64,000 bases of DNA from contig OZ245737.1 of the NCBI GenBank assembly GCA_965227315.1, positions 1,488,001-1,552,000 of the forward strand. Reading direction: 5' to 3'. Below the pieces are notes generated by a model. That model saw only the letters and a program-made list of their open reading frames with translations, had not been told where the DNA came from and made no database searches. Of this stretch, positions 18,352 to 26,105 are shown piece by piece. The translations under genes and the position numbers were made by a program. Source of the stretch: JANQHS01 sp965227315. GTDB taxonomy: Bacteria > Bacteroidota > Bacteroidia > Cytophagales > CCMP332. The first letter of the stretch is position 1. Each line of letters starts with the position of its first letter.

Positions 18352-19272
18352 ATGAAAAAGATTCTACCATTAACCTTGTTCCTGCTTTATTGCCTTTCAG
18401 GTCAATCGCAATTCAATACACAATATTTCGATGGGAATGACACCTCCCTTTATAATTCCCTATTTGTAGAAATGGACAGCAATGCTGCTAAAGTCTGGCA
18501 TATTGGCCCACCGCAAAAATCGATCTTCGATGCTGCAGCTACACTGCCAAATGCCATACTAACAGATACAGTTCTCCCCTATCCCGATAGTACTGAAGCC
18601 TCTTTTTTCATAAACTTGGACCATACCCTATGGCCCTGGCCCTATGGTATCGCGGCGCTTCAATGGAAACAAAAATTGGATCTAGAACATGACCATGACT
18701 TTGCAAGGGTCGAATATTCCACTGACGGAGGACAAAGCTGGGATGATCCGTTCGATAACCCCTGGGTCTACAATTTCTATGGATTTGACACAGTGAATGT
18801 CGGAATCACAAAAGACACCATTGGAGCCTTTACGGGCCAAGATAGTCTTTGGAGGGATATCTGGCTTTGTTTTGATGTTTTCTGGTTCAATCAAATCAGT
18901 TCTATGACAGTACGTTTTACATTGGAATCAGACAGCAGTTCAACGGGACAGGAAGGTTGGATGATGGATAACTTTATTTCGCACATAACCTGGGTCCATA
19001 CCCTGGAATCCTTCCACCAGGATGAATATCTCAAGGTTTCCCCTAACCCCACCAGCGGTAGGGTGAATATCCGGGCAAAAAGGAAAAAGGAATTCCACAT
19101 CATTGAGGAAATAAAACTCTTCGACTCCAACGGGGTGATATTGGAAGAGTATCATTTTGTTCCAACCAAGTTCTTTGTAGACTTGTCTTCCTATCCTGAT
19201 GGTACGTACCTGTTGAAAGTGAAAACCAATTTTGAAAGCGAAACATTTAAGATCGTTCATCAAAATCATTAA
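18352..19272 (+). CDS. T9SS type A sorting-domain secreted protein
   Basis: A 306-residue secreted protein with signal peptide (MKKILPLTLFLLYCLSGQS). Its beta-rich body contains a jelly-roll-like stretch (HDFARVEYSTDGGQSWDDPF, MTVRFTLESDSSSTGQEGWMMDNF), similar to the adhesion or MAM-like domains in T9SS cargo. It ends in a T9SS C-terminal domain beginning LKVSPNPTSGRVNI and ending SYPDGTYLLKVKT. The body has no recognised catalytic motif. Its last 41 bases overlap the start of the cytochrome c peroxidase gene in another frame. Confidence 0.75.
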   Translation: MKKILPLTLFLLYCLSGQSQFNTQYFDGNDTSLYNSLFVEMDSNAAKVWHIGPPQKSIFDAAATLPNAILTDTVLPYPDSTEASFFINLDHTLWPWPYGIAALQWKQKLDLEHDHDFARVEYSTDGGQSWDDPFDNPWVYNFYGFDTVNVGITKDTIGAFTGQDSLWRDIWLCFDVFWFNQISSMTVRFTLESDSSSTGQEGWMMDNFISHITWVHTLESFHQDEYLKVSPNPTSGRVNIRAKRKKEFHIIEEIKLFDSNGVILEEYHFVPTKFFVDLSSYPDGTYLLKVKTNFESETFKIVHQNH

Positions 19273-20332
19273 GACCCCGGCAACGGTTTGCCTGTTCTTC
19301 TTGGCTTTGTTCCTGTTTTCCTTTTCAGATAAAAAAAGCCCTGATCCATATATATTCCCTGATCTGGAACACTTTCCAAAGATGCCTTTGGACCCGGACA
19401 ATATCCCTACGGAACAAGGAGTCGAACTTGGAAGAATGCTATTCTATGATCCTATTCTGAGCAAGGACAGCTCAATATCCTGTGCATTTTGCCATCATCA
19501 GGAGGCTGCTTTTTCGGATGCTCCAATGATCAGGAGTTTTGGGGTCGGCGGACAGAAAACCAGGAGAAATTCCCCGGGGTTGTTCAACCTGGCCTGGGGA
19601 ACGTCCATGTTTTGGGATGGCCGTGCTCCCACAATTGAAGAGCAGGTGTTCCATCCTGTCAGAGATCCGAAGGAAATGGCTTTGGACTGGTCTGAAGCCG
19701 AAAGGCGGATCAACAGAAGTTCCCTTTACCGCGCCATGTTCAAAAAGGTATTCGGCACTGAAAAAGTCGATAGCATATTGATTTCCAAAGCCATAGCTCA
19801 GTTTGAAAGAACTTTGATATCCAGCAATTCAAAATACGATCGGGCGATTCGCGGGGAGATCAGGTTAAGCGAAGAAGAACTTGAAGGATTCATATTGATG
19901 AATGATCAAACCAAGGGCGATTGTCTTCACTGTCATACCACAGATGCGGATGTACTTGGAACAACGGGTAAATTCTCAAACAACGGACTCGATGGGGATA
20001 TCTATGAGCATGACACAGCAGACAGGGGCTTGGGCGGGATCACCGGCAGGAAATCGGATATCGGAAAGTTCAAGATCCCGTCCTTAAGGAACGTGGCCCT
20101 GACTTCCCCCTACATGCATGATGGGCGGTTCAACACTTTGGAAGAAGTCCTTGAATTCTATTCCTCTGGTTTGAAAATGAGTAGCACTATAGATCCCAAG
20201 ATGGAATTCGTTCACCGGGGTGGGGCTCAGCTAAGCCAAGAAGATCAAGAAAAGATCATTGCCTTCCTGCATACCCTCACCGACTCCGTCTTCATCACCG
20301 ATCCCCAATTCAGCAATCCCTTTGAAGATTGA
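19232..20332 (+). CDS. Di-haem cytochrome c peroxidase (CcpA/MauG family)
   Basis: A periplasmic di-haem peroxidase reducing H2O2 with electrons from small cytochromes, or a MauG-like oxidase. Two haem-binding motifs are visible: Cys84-x-x-Cys87-His88 (CAFCHH) and Cys231-x-x-Cys234-His235 (CLHCHT). Family blocks follow, including RNSPGLFNLAWGTSMFWDGR and KIPSLRNVALTSPYMHDGRF. A hydrophobic N-terminal segment (about 17-31) is the signal or anchor. The only possible start in this frame before the hydrophobic segment is TTG at 19232, which lies inside the preceding gene and gives a 41-base overlap; this suggests translational coupling. The length of 366 residues is normal. Confidence 0.88.
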   Translation: MKAKHLRSFIKIIKTPATVCLFFLALFLFSFSDKKSPDPYIFPDLEHFPKMPLDPDNIPTEQGVELGRMLFYDPILSKDSSISCAFCHHQEAAFSDAPMIRSFGVGGQKTRRNSPGLFNLAWGTSMFWDGRAPTIEEQVFHPVRDPKEMALDWSEAERRINRSSLYRAMFKKVFGTEKVDSILISKAIAQFERTLISSNSKYDRAIRGEIRLSEEELEGFILMNDQTKGDCLHCHTTDADVLGTTGKFSNNGLDGDIYEHDTADRGLGGITGRKSDIGKFKIPSLRNVALTSPYMHDGRFNTLEEVLEFYSSGLKMSSTIDPKMEFVHRGGAQLSQEDQEKIIAFLHTLTDSVFITDPQFSNPFED

Positions 20333-20370
20333 CAGGGGTTTCTCAATTTTAGATCCAATCTGACTCAAGA

Positions 20371-20781
20371 ATGAAAACGATAAAAAAAATTGGGATCATA
20401 GCCCTGCTGATCCTCATCGCGGTTCTGGTTTTCCTTTTTTCAGCAAATTATAGCGATGGAACAAGATCCGGGGTGGTGATCAAGATCAGCAAGAAAGGAG
20501 TCATCTTCAAAACCTATGAAGGTCAGTTAAACCTTTCGAGTTTTGGTGCTTTGAAGAATTCAAATCAGCTCGCCGAAACCTTTCATTTTTCCGTTGACAA
20601 AAGCCAGGAAGAACTGGTTAAAACCCTCGAAGAAGTGGCGCTTTCCGGAGAAAGAGTCAATCTTCACTATAAAGAGAAGTATATGGCCATGCCCTGGAAA
20701 GGTGATACCAAGATCTTCGTTTATGAGATCGAGCGAAGTCAAAACACAGATCAAGACAATAAGGACCGGAGTTTCCCATAG
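20371..20781 (+). CDS. Membrane-anchored hypothetical protein
   Basis: A 136-residue protein with one N-terminal membrane helix (about 7-26, IGIIALLILIAVLVFLFSA). A small beta-rich domain follows (SGVVIKISKKGVIFKTYEGQL, ETFHFSVD, NLHYKEKYMAMPWKGDTKIFVYEI). Proteins with this SKKGxxFKTYEG layout are widespread in Bacteroidota and are often mislabelled as 6-phosphogluconate dehydrogenase; nothing here supports such an enzyme. It lies 21 bases upstream of the BCCT transporter gene. Confidence 0.7.
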   Translation: MKTIKKIGIIALLILIAVLVFLFSANYSDGTRSGVVIKISKKGVIFKTYEGQLNLSSFGALKNSNQLAETFHFSVDKSQEELVKTLEEVALSGERVNLHYKEKYMAMPWKGDTKIFVYEIERSQNTDQDNKDRSFP

Positions 20782-20802
20782 CCAGATCTGCTCCTGCTGT
20801 TG

Positions 20803-22287
20803 ATGAAGGATCTAAGACCCTGGGTTTTTTTCCCTCCTGTCATTCTCCTGCTGGGAAGCGGGTTGTTCAGCCTCATCGATGCCGAAAATTTCCTTCTGGC
20901 CGTTTCGAACGCTAATGATTGGATCCTCGAGAAATTTGATTTTCTTTTCCTGGGAGCTACCCTTTCCTTTCTCCTGATCCTCCTCTTTGCCTACTTTTCT
21001 TCATTATCGAAGCTGAGAATAGGTGGGAAGGATGCAAAACCCATCCTGAACCGCTGGCAATGGTTCTCCATTACGCTGTGTACCACCATCGCAACCGGAA
21101 TCCTGTTCTGGGGTGTCGCCGAACCCATCTTCCATGTTCATGAGGGGCCGGAGAAGATTCAAGATCCCAGGGCTTTTGCCATGTCCACCATGTTTATGCA
21201 TTGGACCCTGATCCCTTATGGGGTCTATACGATTACCGCTCTTGTTTTCGCGATAGGATTTTATAACCGAAATCAACCCTTCAGGGTCTCCACACTTCTT
21301 TTTCCATTGCTCGGAAAAAATGCTCACGGCCCGATCGGAATGATAGCCGATATCGTTTGCCTTTTTGCCCTGGTGGCTGGGATGGCCGCTTCGCTGGGTG
21401 GGGGGATCATGTCTATTTCCGGAGGTATCAATGAATTCATGGGAATCGTTCCGGGCAGACTGGTCTACGCATTGATCGGCTTGGTCATCGTAGCAGCTTT
21501 CGTCCTGTCTGCTGCCTCTGGCTTACAGAAGGGGATCAAATGGCTCTCGGATATCAATATGAGGTTCTTTTTTGCCTTTGCCCTCTTTGTCCTGATCGCC
21601 GGGCCTACACTTGGAATGCTGAAATTGGGCCTTGAGGGTGGGCTGGATTTTCTTCTTCATTTTTTTCCAAGATCCCTGGGCCTTGACCAAAAAATAGAAC
21701 AGGAATGGGTATGGTCCTGGACGGTATTCAATTGGGCAAATTGGTTGGCCTGGGCACCGGTGACAGCCCTTTTTCTAGGGCGAATCGCCTACGGATATAC
21801 GGTTCGCGAATTCATCCTTTTTAACCTGTTCTTACCATCGATCTTTGGGACCGCATGGATGATCATTTTCAGCGGAAGTACTATCCAACTCGATGGCCTT
21901 GGCAACGGGATTCTATACCAATCCCTCAACGAGGGAGGGCCTCAGTCCATTATTTACAGGATTTTGGAACAACTGCCCCTTACCGGTATGGTTGGCTCTA
22001 TATTCCTGCTGATCGTATTTATCTCCTATGTTACAGCCGCAGATTCCAATACCTCGGCCATGACGGGAATGAGCATGAAAAGCACGGATAAAGAGCATCA
22101 GGAGGCGCCATTAACCATAAAAATCATCTGGGGTGTTTTGGTGGGTATTATCTCCTGGGTCATGATCTCTTATGCCGGAATAGACGGCATCAAAATGATC
22201 TCCACCATTGGAGGCTTTCCGGCTTTGTTCCTGATTATCGCCGTGGCCCTTGGTTTGGTCAGGTTGCTTTTCGAAAAGAATTATTAA
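20803..22287 (+). CDS. BCCT family transporter (betaine/choline/carnitine)
   Basis: A 495-residue inner-membrane secondary transporter with about 12 hydrophobic segments. The BCCT signature region is visible as WSWTVFNWANWLAW followed by RIAYGYTVREFI, and an earlier TIATGILFWGVAEPIFH block fits TM3 of the family. These carriers import betaine, choline, carnitine or DMSP with Na+ or H+ and serve osmoprotection. The C-terminal cytoplasmic tail is short, so osmosensing of the BetP kind through a long basic tail is unlikely. The start at 20803 is preferred over an in-frame TTG at 20800. Confidence 0.88.
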   Translation: MKDLRPWVFFPPVILLLGSGLFSLIDAENFLLAVSNANDWILEKFDFLFLGATLSFLLILLFAYFSSLSKLRIGGKDAKPILNRWQWFSITLCTTIATGILFWGVAEPIFHVHEGPEKIQDPRAFAMSTMFMHWTLIPYGVYTITALVFAIGFYNRNQPFRVSTLLFPLLGKNAHGPIGMIADIVCLFALVAGMAASLGGGIMSISGGINEFMGIVPGRLVYALIGLVIVAAFVLSAASGLQKGIKWLSDINMRFFFAFALFVLIAGPTLGMLKLGLEGGLDFLLHFFPRSLGLDQKIEQEWVWSWTVFNWANWLAWAPVTALFLGRIAYGYTVREFILFNLFLPSIFGTAWMIIFSGSTIQLDGLGNGILYQSLNEGGPQSIIYRILEQLPLTGMVGSIFLLIVFISYVTAADSNTSAMTGMSMKSTDKEHQEAPLTIKIIWGVLVGIISWVMISYAGIDGIKMISTIGGFPALFLIIAVALGLVRLLFEKNY

Positions 22288-22582
22288 CATTTAAGAAACA
22301 AGTACTTCCAGCCTTGGAGTATGACACCATCAATTTGCTTCTATTATATGTTGATCCTTTCTGCAGGGCACTTTTCATTCTTCGATACCCGATCCGTTCC
22401 GACAAGGGTTGATGGAAGGATTGTTGGCACCAGAACCGGCGATCCTGTGGACGGGTACGGATTTGATCTGTTCAAGGACGAATATTCGTTGATTTTTTTT
22501 GGTAGATACGACCAAACTTATGTTAAGTCTTTCGGGAAGAAGATCCGGTGTTGCTTGACCTTGTCTATTGACTATAAGGGGC
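22288..22582. other. Intergenic stretch without a supported gene
   Basis: The convergent gap between the BCCT gene and the cold-shock cassette. Open frames exist on both strands (about 108 and 69 codons), but neither resembles a known protein, and the + frame runs through the terminator at 22583-22620. I see no RNA gene or repeat here. Confidence 0.5.
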
Positions 22583-22620
22583 AAAAAAAAGATCGAGAAG
22601 AAATGAATCTCCCCGATCTT
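22583..22620 (-). terminator. Rho-independent terminator of the csp/helicase cassette
   Basis: Read on the minus strand, AAGATC plus GAGA pair with TCTC plus GATCTT around a short loop with a small bulge, followed by eight T residues. It lies 24 bases past the stop of the cold-shock gene. Confidence 0.75.
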
Positions 22621-22643
22621 ATGCTCGATAATTGTCTTAAGAA

Positions 22644-22835
22644 TTAAGCTTTTCTTACTTCAACCGCAGATGGCCCTTTTGGAGTATCCTCCAATTTGAA
22701 CTCAACTGTATCGTTGTCTTTGATCTCGTCGATCAATCCGGTCTTATGAACAAAGACCTCACGTTCCTGCCCTTCGATTTTGATGAAACCAAAACCCTTC
22801 ACATGGTTGAAAAATTTAACTGTTCCCTTTTCCAT
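22644..22835 (-). CDS. Cold-shock domain protein (CspA family)
   Basis: A 63-residue single cold-shock domain, an OB-fold RNA/ssDNA chaperone. RNP1 is KGFGFIKI (residues 13-20) and RNP2 is VFVHKTGL (27-34). The opening MEKGTVKFFNHVKGFGFI matches the family except that Asn replaces the usual Asn-xx-Lys-Gly-Tyr arrangement slightly (NHVKGFG). The frame is open upstream, but the start at 22835 is set by homology. It is the last gene of a three-gene minus-strand cassette with a Lys-rich mini-protein and a DEAD-box helicase, which supports a role in cold adaptation of RNA. Confidence 0.93.
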   Translation of the reverse strand: MEKGTVKFFNHVKGFGFIKIEGQEREVFVHKTGLIDEIKDNDTVEFKLEDTPKGPSAVEVRKA

Positions 22836-22836
22836 T

Positions 22837-23070
22837 TTATTGATTTGAATTATTGTCTTCTTTGTTTTCTTCTTTCTTGTTGTCCGCCGGCTTTTCTTCC
22901 GGTGGCTCTGAACTGATATTTCCAAACTCATCAACATAGGCGATCATATCGTCCTGTGCTGTTTTTGGATTGTTTTTCTTGTCGATCTTCTTCTGAAGTT
23001 TCTCTGCCTGCTTCTTCTTTTTCTTCTCTGCCTTTAATTTTTTAATAAAACTGTTATTGCTTCTCGCCAT
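22837..23070 (-). CDS. Lys/Glu-rich small protein of the cold-shock cassette
   Basis: A 77-residue protein of low complexity. A strongly basic N-terminal half (IKKLKAEKKKKKQAEKLQKK) is followed by a short conserved-looking centre (DDMIAYVDEFGNISSEPP) and an acidic/Asn-rich tail. No named domain. It starts 8 bases after the helicase stop and ends one base before the csp start, so all three are surely co-transcribed. The basic half could bind RNA or the helicase; this is inference from composition and context only. Confidence 0.75.
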   Translation of the reverse strand: MARSNNSFIKKLKAEKKKKKQAEKLQKKIDKKNNPKTAQDDMIAYVDEFGNISSEPPEEKPADNKKEENKEDNNSNQ

Positions 23071-23078
23071 AAAATGAG

Positions 23079-24260
23079 TTAATCAATGAATGTAATTGCT
23101 TTTCCGGTTTTTCCGGCTCTTCCTGTTCTTCCTATCCTGTGAATATAGTCTTCATATTTCCTGGGCGCATCATAGTTGATAACCAACGATATGTCTTTAA
23201 CATCAATCCCTCTCGCCACAACATCAGTAGCCACAAGAACATTCGTTCTGCCGGATTTAAATTTCCTCAGAGCGATATCCCGAGCCTTTTGTGGTTTATC
23301 TCCATGAATGAGTTCAGACTTAAAGTTAGCCTCTTTCAACCCTTTATGTACCTTATCGACCAATCTTTTGGTCTCACAGAACAAAAGAACCTTCTCCTTG
23401 CGCTGAACTTGAAGAAGATTGTGGAGCGCTTTGATCTTACTCTCTCCTTTTGGCACTCTCAGCACATCCTGATGGATGGCATCGGTATTATGCGTTGAGG
23501 TTTTGGTTATAACCTCCATCGGATCGGAAGTAAACTCCTGTACCAGTTTTTTGATCGACCCTCCCATTGTGGCTGAAAACAGAAGTGTTTGATCCTTGTT
23601 TTCCATGCCATTATCGATCATTCTCACGTCGTCAATAAAACCCATATCAAGCATTCTGTCAAATTCATCTAAAACAAGGGTCTTGAATTTTTCCAGCTTC
23701 AGGTGGCCTTGATTTGCCATATCCAGAATCCTCCCGGGAGTGCCGATAATGATATGGTTGGTTCTTTGAAGATCCTGGATGGATAGCCTGACCGAAATTC
23801 CTCCGATCAATGTTGAATAGTAAAGCCCAAGTCCTCGCGTCAGCATTTTGAACTCGTCCTTGACCTGGGTTGCCAACTCCCTGGTTGGTGTAACCACCAA
23901 TATGGATTGATCCTCGGCCTTAACCATCAATTCCCTGATGAGCGGCAGCAGGAAAGCAACGGTTTTCCCGGTTCCTGTTCCGGCAATGCCTATGAGATCT
24001 CGCCCTTCCATAATATGCGGAATGGCCTTCTCCTGAATTTCCGTAGGCCGTTCGAAGCCACGATTCTTCAAAAGGTCCAATAGGGATCTACTTAGATCAA
24101 AATCCGAAAAAGAAGCCTTGGATATTTGATGTTCCTCTTTGTTGGTTGCAGATGGTTTGCTGATGAATTTGTTGATATCCAGCCTTTCTCTTCCCTGCTT
24201 CTTACGCTTACGGGAAGGGTGCGATGAATTTCTTTTACGTCTCTTTTTGTAATTGTGCAT
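23079..24260 (-). CDS. DEAD-box RNA helicase (RhlE/CshA-like)
   Basis: A 393-residue ATP-dependent RNA helicase. Visible motifs: the Q-motif region (GFERPTEIQEKAIP), motif I AGTGTGKT, motif Ia TPTRELA, motif II DEFD instead of DEAD, motif III SAT, and motif VI HRIGRTGRAGKTG. The N-terminal 40 residues are very basic (NYKKRRKRNSSHPSRKRKK), an RNA-binding extension. The protein stops about 8 residues after motif VI (KAITFID), so it lacks the usual C-terminal tail. The start at 24260 (MHNYKK) is chosen; an ATG-like start at 24290 is possible. It heads the csp cassette. Confidence 0.92.
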   Translation of the reverse strand: MHNYKKRRKRNSSHPSRKRKKQGRERLDINKFISKPSATNKEEHQISKASFSDFDLSRSLLDLLKNRGFERPTEIQEKAIPHIMEGRDLIGIAGTGTGKTVAFLLPLIRELMVKAEDQSILVVTPTRELATQVKDEFKMLTRGLGLYYSTLIGGISVRLSIQDLQRTNHIIIGTPGRILDMANQGHLKLEKFKTLVLDEFDRMLDMGFIDDVRMIDNGMENKDQTLLFSATMGGSIKKLVQEFTSDPMEVITKTSTHNTDAIHQDVLRVPKGESKIKALHNLLQVQRKEKVLLFCETKRLVDKVHKGLKEANFKSELIHGDKPQKARDIALRKFKSGRTNVLVATDVVARGIDVKDISLVINYDAPRKYEDYIHRIGRTGRAGKTGKAITFID

Positions 24261-24455
24261 TTCGCAAAATTGTTTTGATGAAAAACTCAAACATCAAACT
24301 GTTTCCTCCTGAAGCAGTATGACTTTGGCCTAACAATTTTGCCGATTATACTGGACGGAATACTCAAGGTTGAATCGCCGATCCTATCATCCGGAACCGG
24401 CCCCCTCATACCCTTGGGAACTTGGTTCAAGCAACCCCTGAGGTAAAACGGGGCG

Positions 24456-24463
24456 CAAAGGTA
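24456..24463 (-). promoter_or_regulatory. Possible Bacteroidota -7 box for the helicase-csp cassette
   Basis: The minus strand reads TACCTTTG, a perfect match to TAnnTTTG, 196 bases before the helicase start. No convincing -33 TTTG lies at the expected distance. If used, the mRNA would have a leader of about 190 nt, which suits cold-shock genes. The rest of the 300-base gap (24261-24560) shows only a short GC hairpin (CCCC...GGGG) and no gene. Confidence 0.35.
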
Positions 24464-24560
24464 ACCAGAAAAACCGCCGTTTCCTATAGAGGAGTCATTC
24501 TCACCTTTTTTGAATCCCCTTTGACAAGCTTTAACTTCAATTGAAAATACATTCAACCTT

Positions 24561-24926
24561 ATGGCAAAGAATCCCGAAGTCGATACCTTTCTCAAACAAA
24601 AAGCCCACCCAATGACCGAGGAGATCAACGCCGTTAGAAGGATCATCCTTGAGACAGATGAACGGATAGAAGAAACCATCAAATGGAGTAGTCCGACCTT
24701 CACATACAAGGGAAATATCGCATCGTTCTTTATGAACGCGAAGAAGTTTGTCAGCCTGATGTTTCACAAGGGCGCCTTGATCGATGATGACACCGGGCTG
24801 CTTCAGGGAGATGGTAAGGAGGCCAGGGTAGCCAGGTTTGAAGACGCCGCCGATATTGAAAAGAAAAAGGACGACCTCCAGGTCTTGATTCGAAAATGGA
24901 TAGAAATGCGAAACGAAAAAGGCTGA
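24561..24926 (+). CDS. DUF1801 family protein
   Basis: A 121-residue cytoplasmic protein of the DUF1801 family, recognised from the pattern DERIEETIKWSSPTFTYKGNIASF (residues about 33-56) and a C-terminal helical segment (LQVLIRKWIEMR). The function of the family is unknown. It is a distant relative of the protein at 4119-4472. It precedes a small hypothetical gene by 57 bases. Confidence 0.8.
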   Translation: MAKNPEVDTFLKQKAHPMTEEINAVRRIILETDERIEETIKWSSPTFTYKGNIASFFMNAKKFVSLMFHKGALIDDDTGLLQGDGKEARVARFEDAADIEKKKDDLQVLIRKWIEMRNEKG

Positions 24927-24983
24927 GAATAGGCCGAACCAGAATTAGCTCTAACGGGTTATATTGGAAGGAAATTTCGAACA

Positions 24984-25463
24984 ATGGCGAGACCTAATCC
25001 CAAACTCATCAGCTCGATCAGAAATGCGGCAAGAAAACTTGAAAAAAGCACGGATTACCAATGGGGCCATATGGGATCATGTAATTGCGGTTTTCTAGCC
25101 CAGGAACTGACCAGGCTGGACAAAGCTGAAATACATCGCAGGGCCTTGCTGGGCTCCGGTGATTGGACAGAGCAGTTGAATGATTATTGCCCGGGTTCCG
25201 GCATTCCAATGGACGACCTGATCAGCGATCTGGTTGATGCCGGCCTTATGCTTGAGGATCTTCAAAACCTTGAGCAACTCCGTGATCCGCGCGTTTTGAG
25301 CCATCTGCCTTCGGGTAGGAAGTACTTAAAACATAACCAGAAAAATGATGTTGTTGAGTATATGAACACCTGGGCGATGCTTCTTGAAGAGCAACTGCTA
25401 GACAAAGTCGATCTCCCGGAATTCGGCATTCACCATCCTACAACTGAAAAACAGATATCTTGA
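24984..25463 (+). CDS. Conserved hypothetical protein
   Basis: A 159-residue soluble protein with no recognised family name. Notable is GHMGSCNCGFLAQELT (about residues 29-44), with two cysteines spaced C-x-C, and a helical, acidic C-terminal half (DDLISDLVDAGLMLEDLQNLEQL). Its stop overlaps a TTG start of the next small membrane gene by 4 bases (TTGA), a coupled arrangement. Confidence 0.65.
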   Translation: MARPNPKLISSIRNAARKLEKSTDYQWGHMGSCNCGFLAQELTRLDKAEIHRRALLGSGDWTEQLNDYCPGSGIPMDDLISDLVDAGLMLEDLQNLEQLRDPRVLSHLPSGRKYLKHNQKNDVVEYMNTWAMLLEEQLLDKVDLPEFGIHHPTTEKQIS

Positions 25464-25813
25464 AAGCAGTACAATTCAGTCTTATCCATGGCCTTGTTTT
25501 GGCCGTTTTTGGAGTTTGGGGCTATCTAGCCTCTGATAATCCCTCAATAACCGCACTGATCCCTACCATCTTAGGAGCATTGATCCTTTCCACCAATTAT
25601 GGAATGCGTCTTGGAAAAAGAGGGTTTAAAATTGCGGCCCTGGTTTTGACAGGCATCATATTGCTTGGGTTGCTGAAGCCCTTAGGCGGGGTTTTGGGAA
25701 GACAGGATATCATGGGTATTTTCCGGGTTTCCTCCATGATCATAGTCTCGATCATTGCATTTTTCTTGCTGATCAAGGACCTGTTTGGCAATCGGAATTC
25801 TTCGGCTGACTAA
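25460..25813 (+). CDS. Small membrane protein, TMEM14-like
   Basis: A 117-residue hydrophobic protein with about four membrane helices (about 6-24, 29-45, 56-73, 86-105). The glycine-rich pattern and size resemble TMEM14/UPF0136 proteins, but the match is by eye. It begins with TTG at 25460, overlapping the upstream stop by 4 bases; no ATG occurs before the first helix. Role unknown. Confidence 0.55.
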   Translation: MKAVQFSLIHGLVLAVFGVWGYLASDNPSITALIPTILGALILSTNYGMRLGKRGFKIAALVLTGIILLGLLKPLGGVLGRQDIMGIFRVSSMIIVSIIAFFLLIKDLFGNRNSSAD

Positions 25814-25919
25814 GGGTAATCCTACGTCGGGTCCTTCTGATCGGGATCAATTTTTTTCTTGGTTTACATCTTAGGAATTTGCTACTCAATTCCGGAGCAT
25901 AGCGCGAAATAAAAACGCT

Positions 25920-26105
25920 ATGGGAAACAGTTTAAGGAAAAACGCAGATGGCGGCGGAGGTATCTACGGACTCGGCTTCATCGGTGCTCTGATCTATTTT
26001 ATCAGTACGGCAAACGGATTTTGGATGGGGGTACTCGGGATCCTGAAATCCATAGTCTGGCCGGCCTTCCTGGTTTATGAAGCCCTGAAGGCACTTGGAG
26101 CATAG
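25920..26105 (+). CDS. Small membrane protein (61 aa)
   Basis: A 61-residue protein with a Gly-rich N-terminus (NADGGGGIYGLGFIGALIYF) and two hydrophobic stretches (about 18-29 and 34-55). Similar small proteins are common in Bacteroidota without known function. Its last 11 bases overlap the next gene, which starts at a TTG in another frame. Confidence 0.6.
   Translation: MGNSLRKNADGGGGIYGLGFIGALIYFISTANGFWMGVLGILKSIVWPAFLVYEALKALGA

Noticed and set aside
22321..22647. A 108-codon + strand open frame between the BCCT gene and the cold-shock cassette
   Set aside because: No known motif, and its end runs through the terminator stem and the 3' end of the csp gene on the other strand; coding is unlikely.
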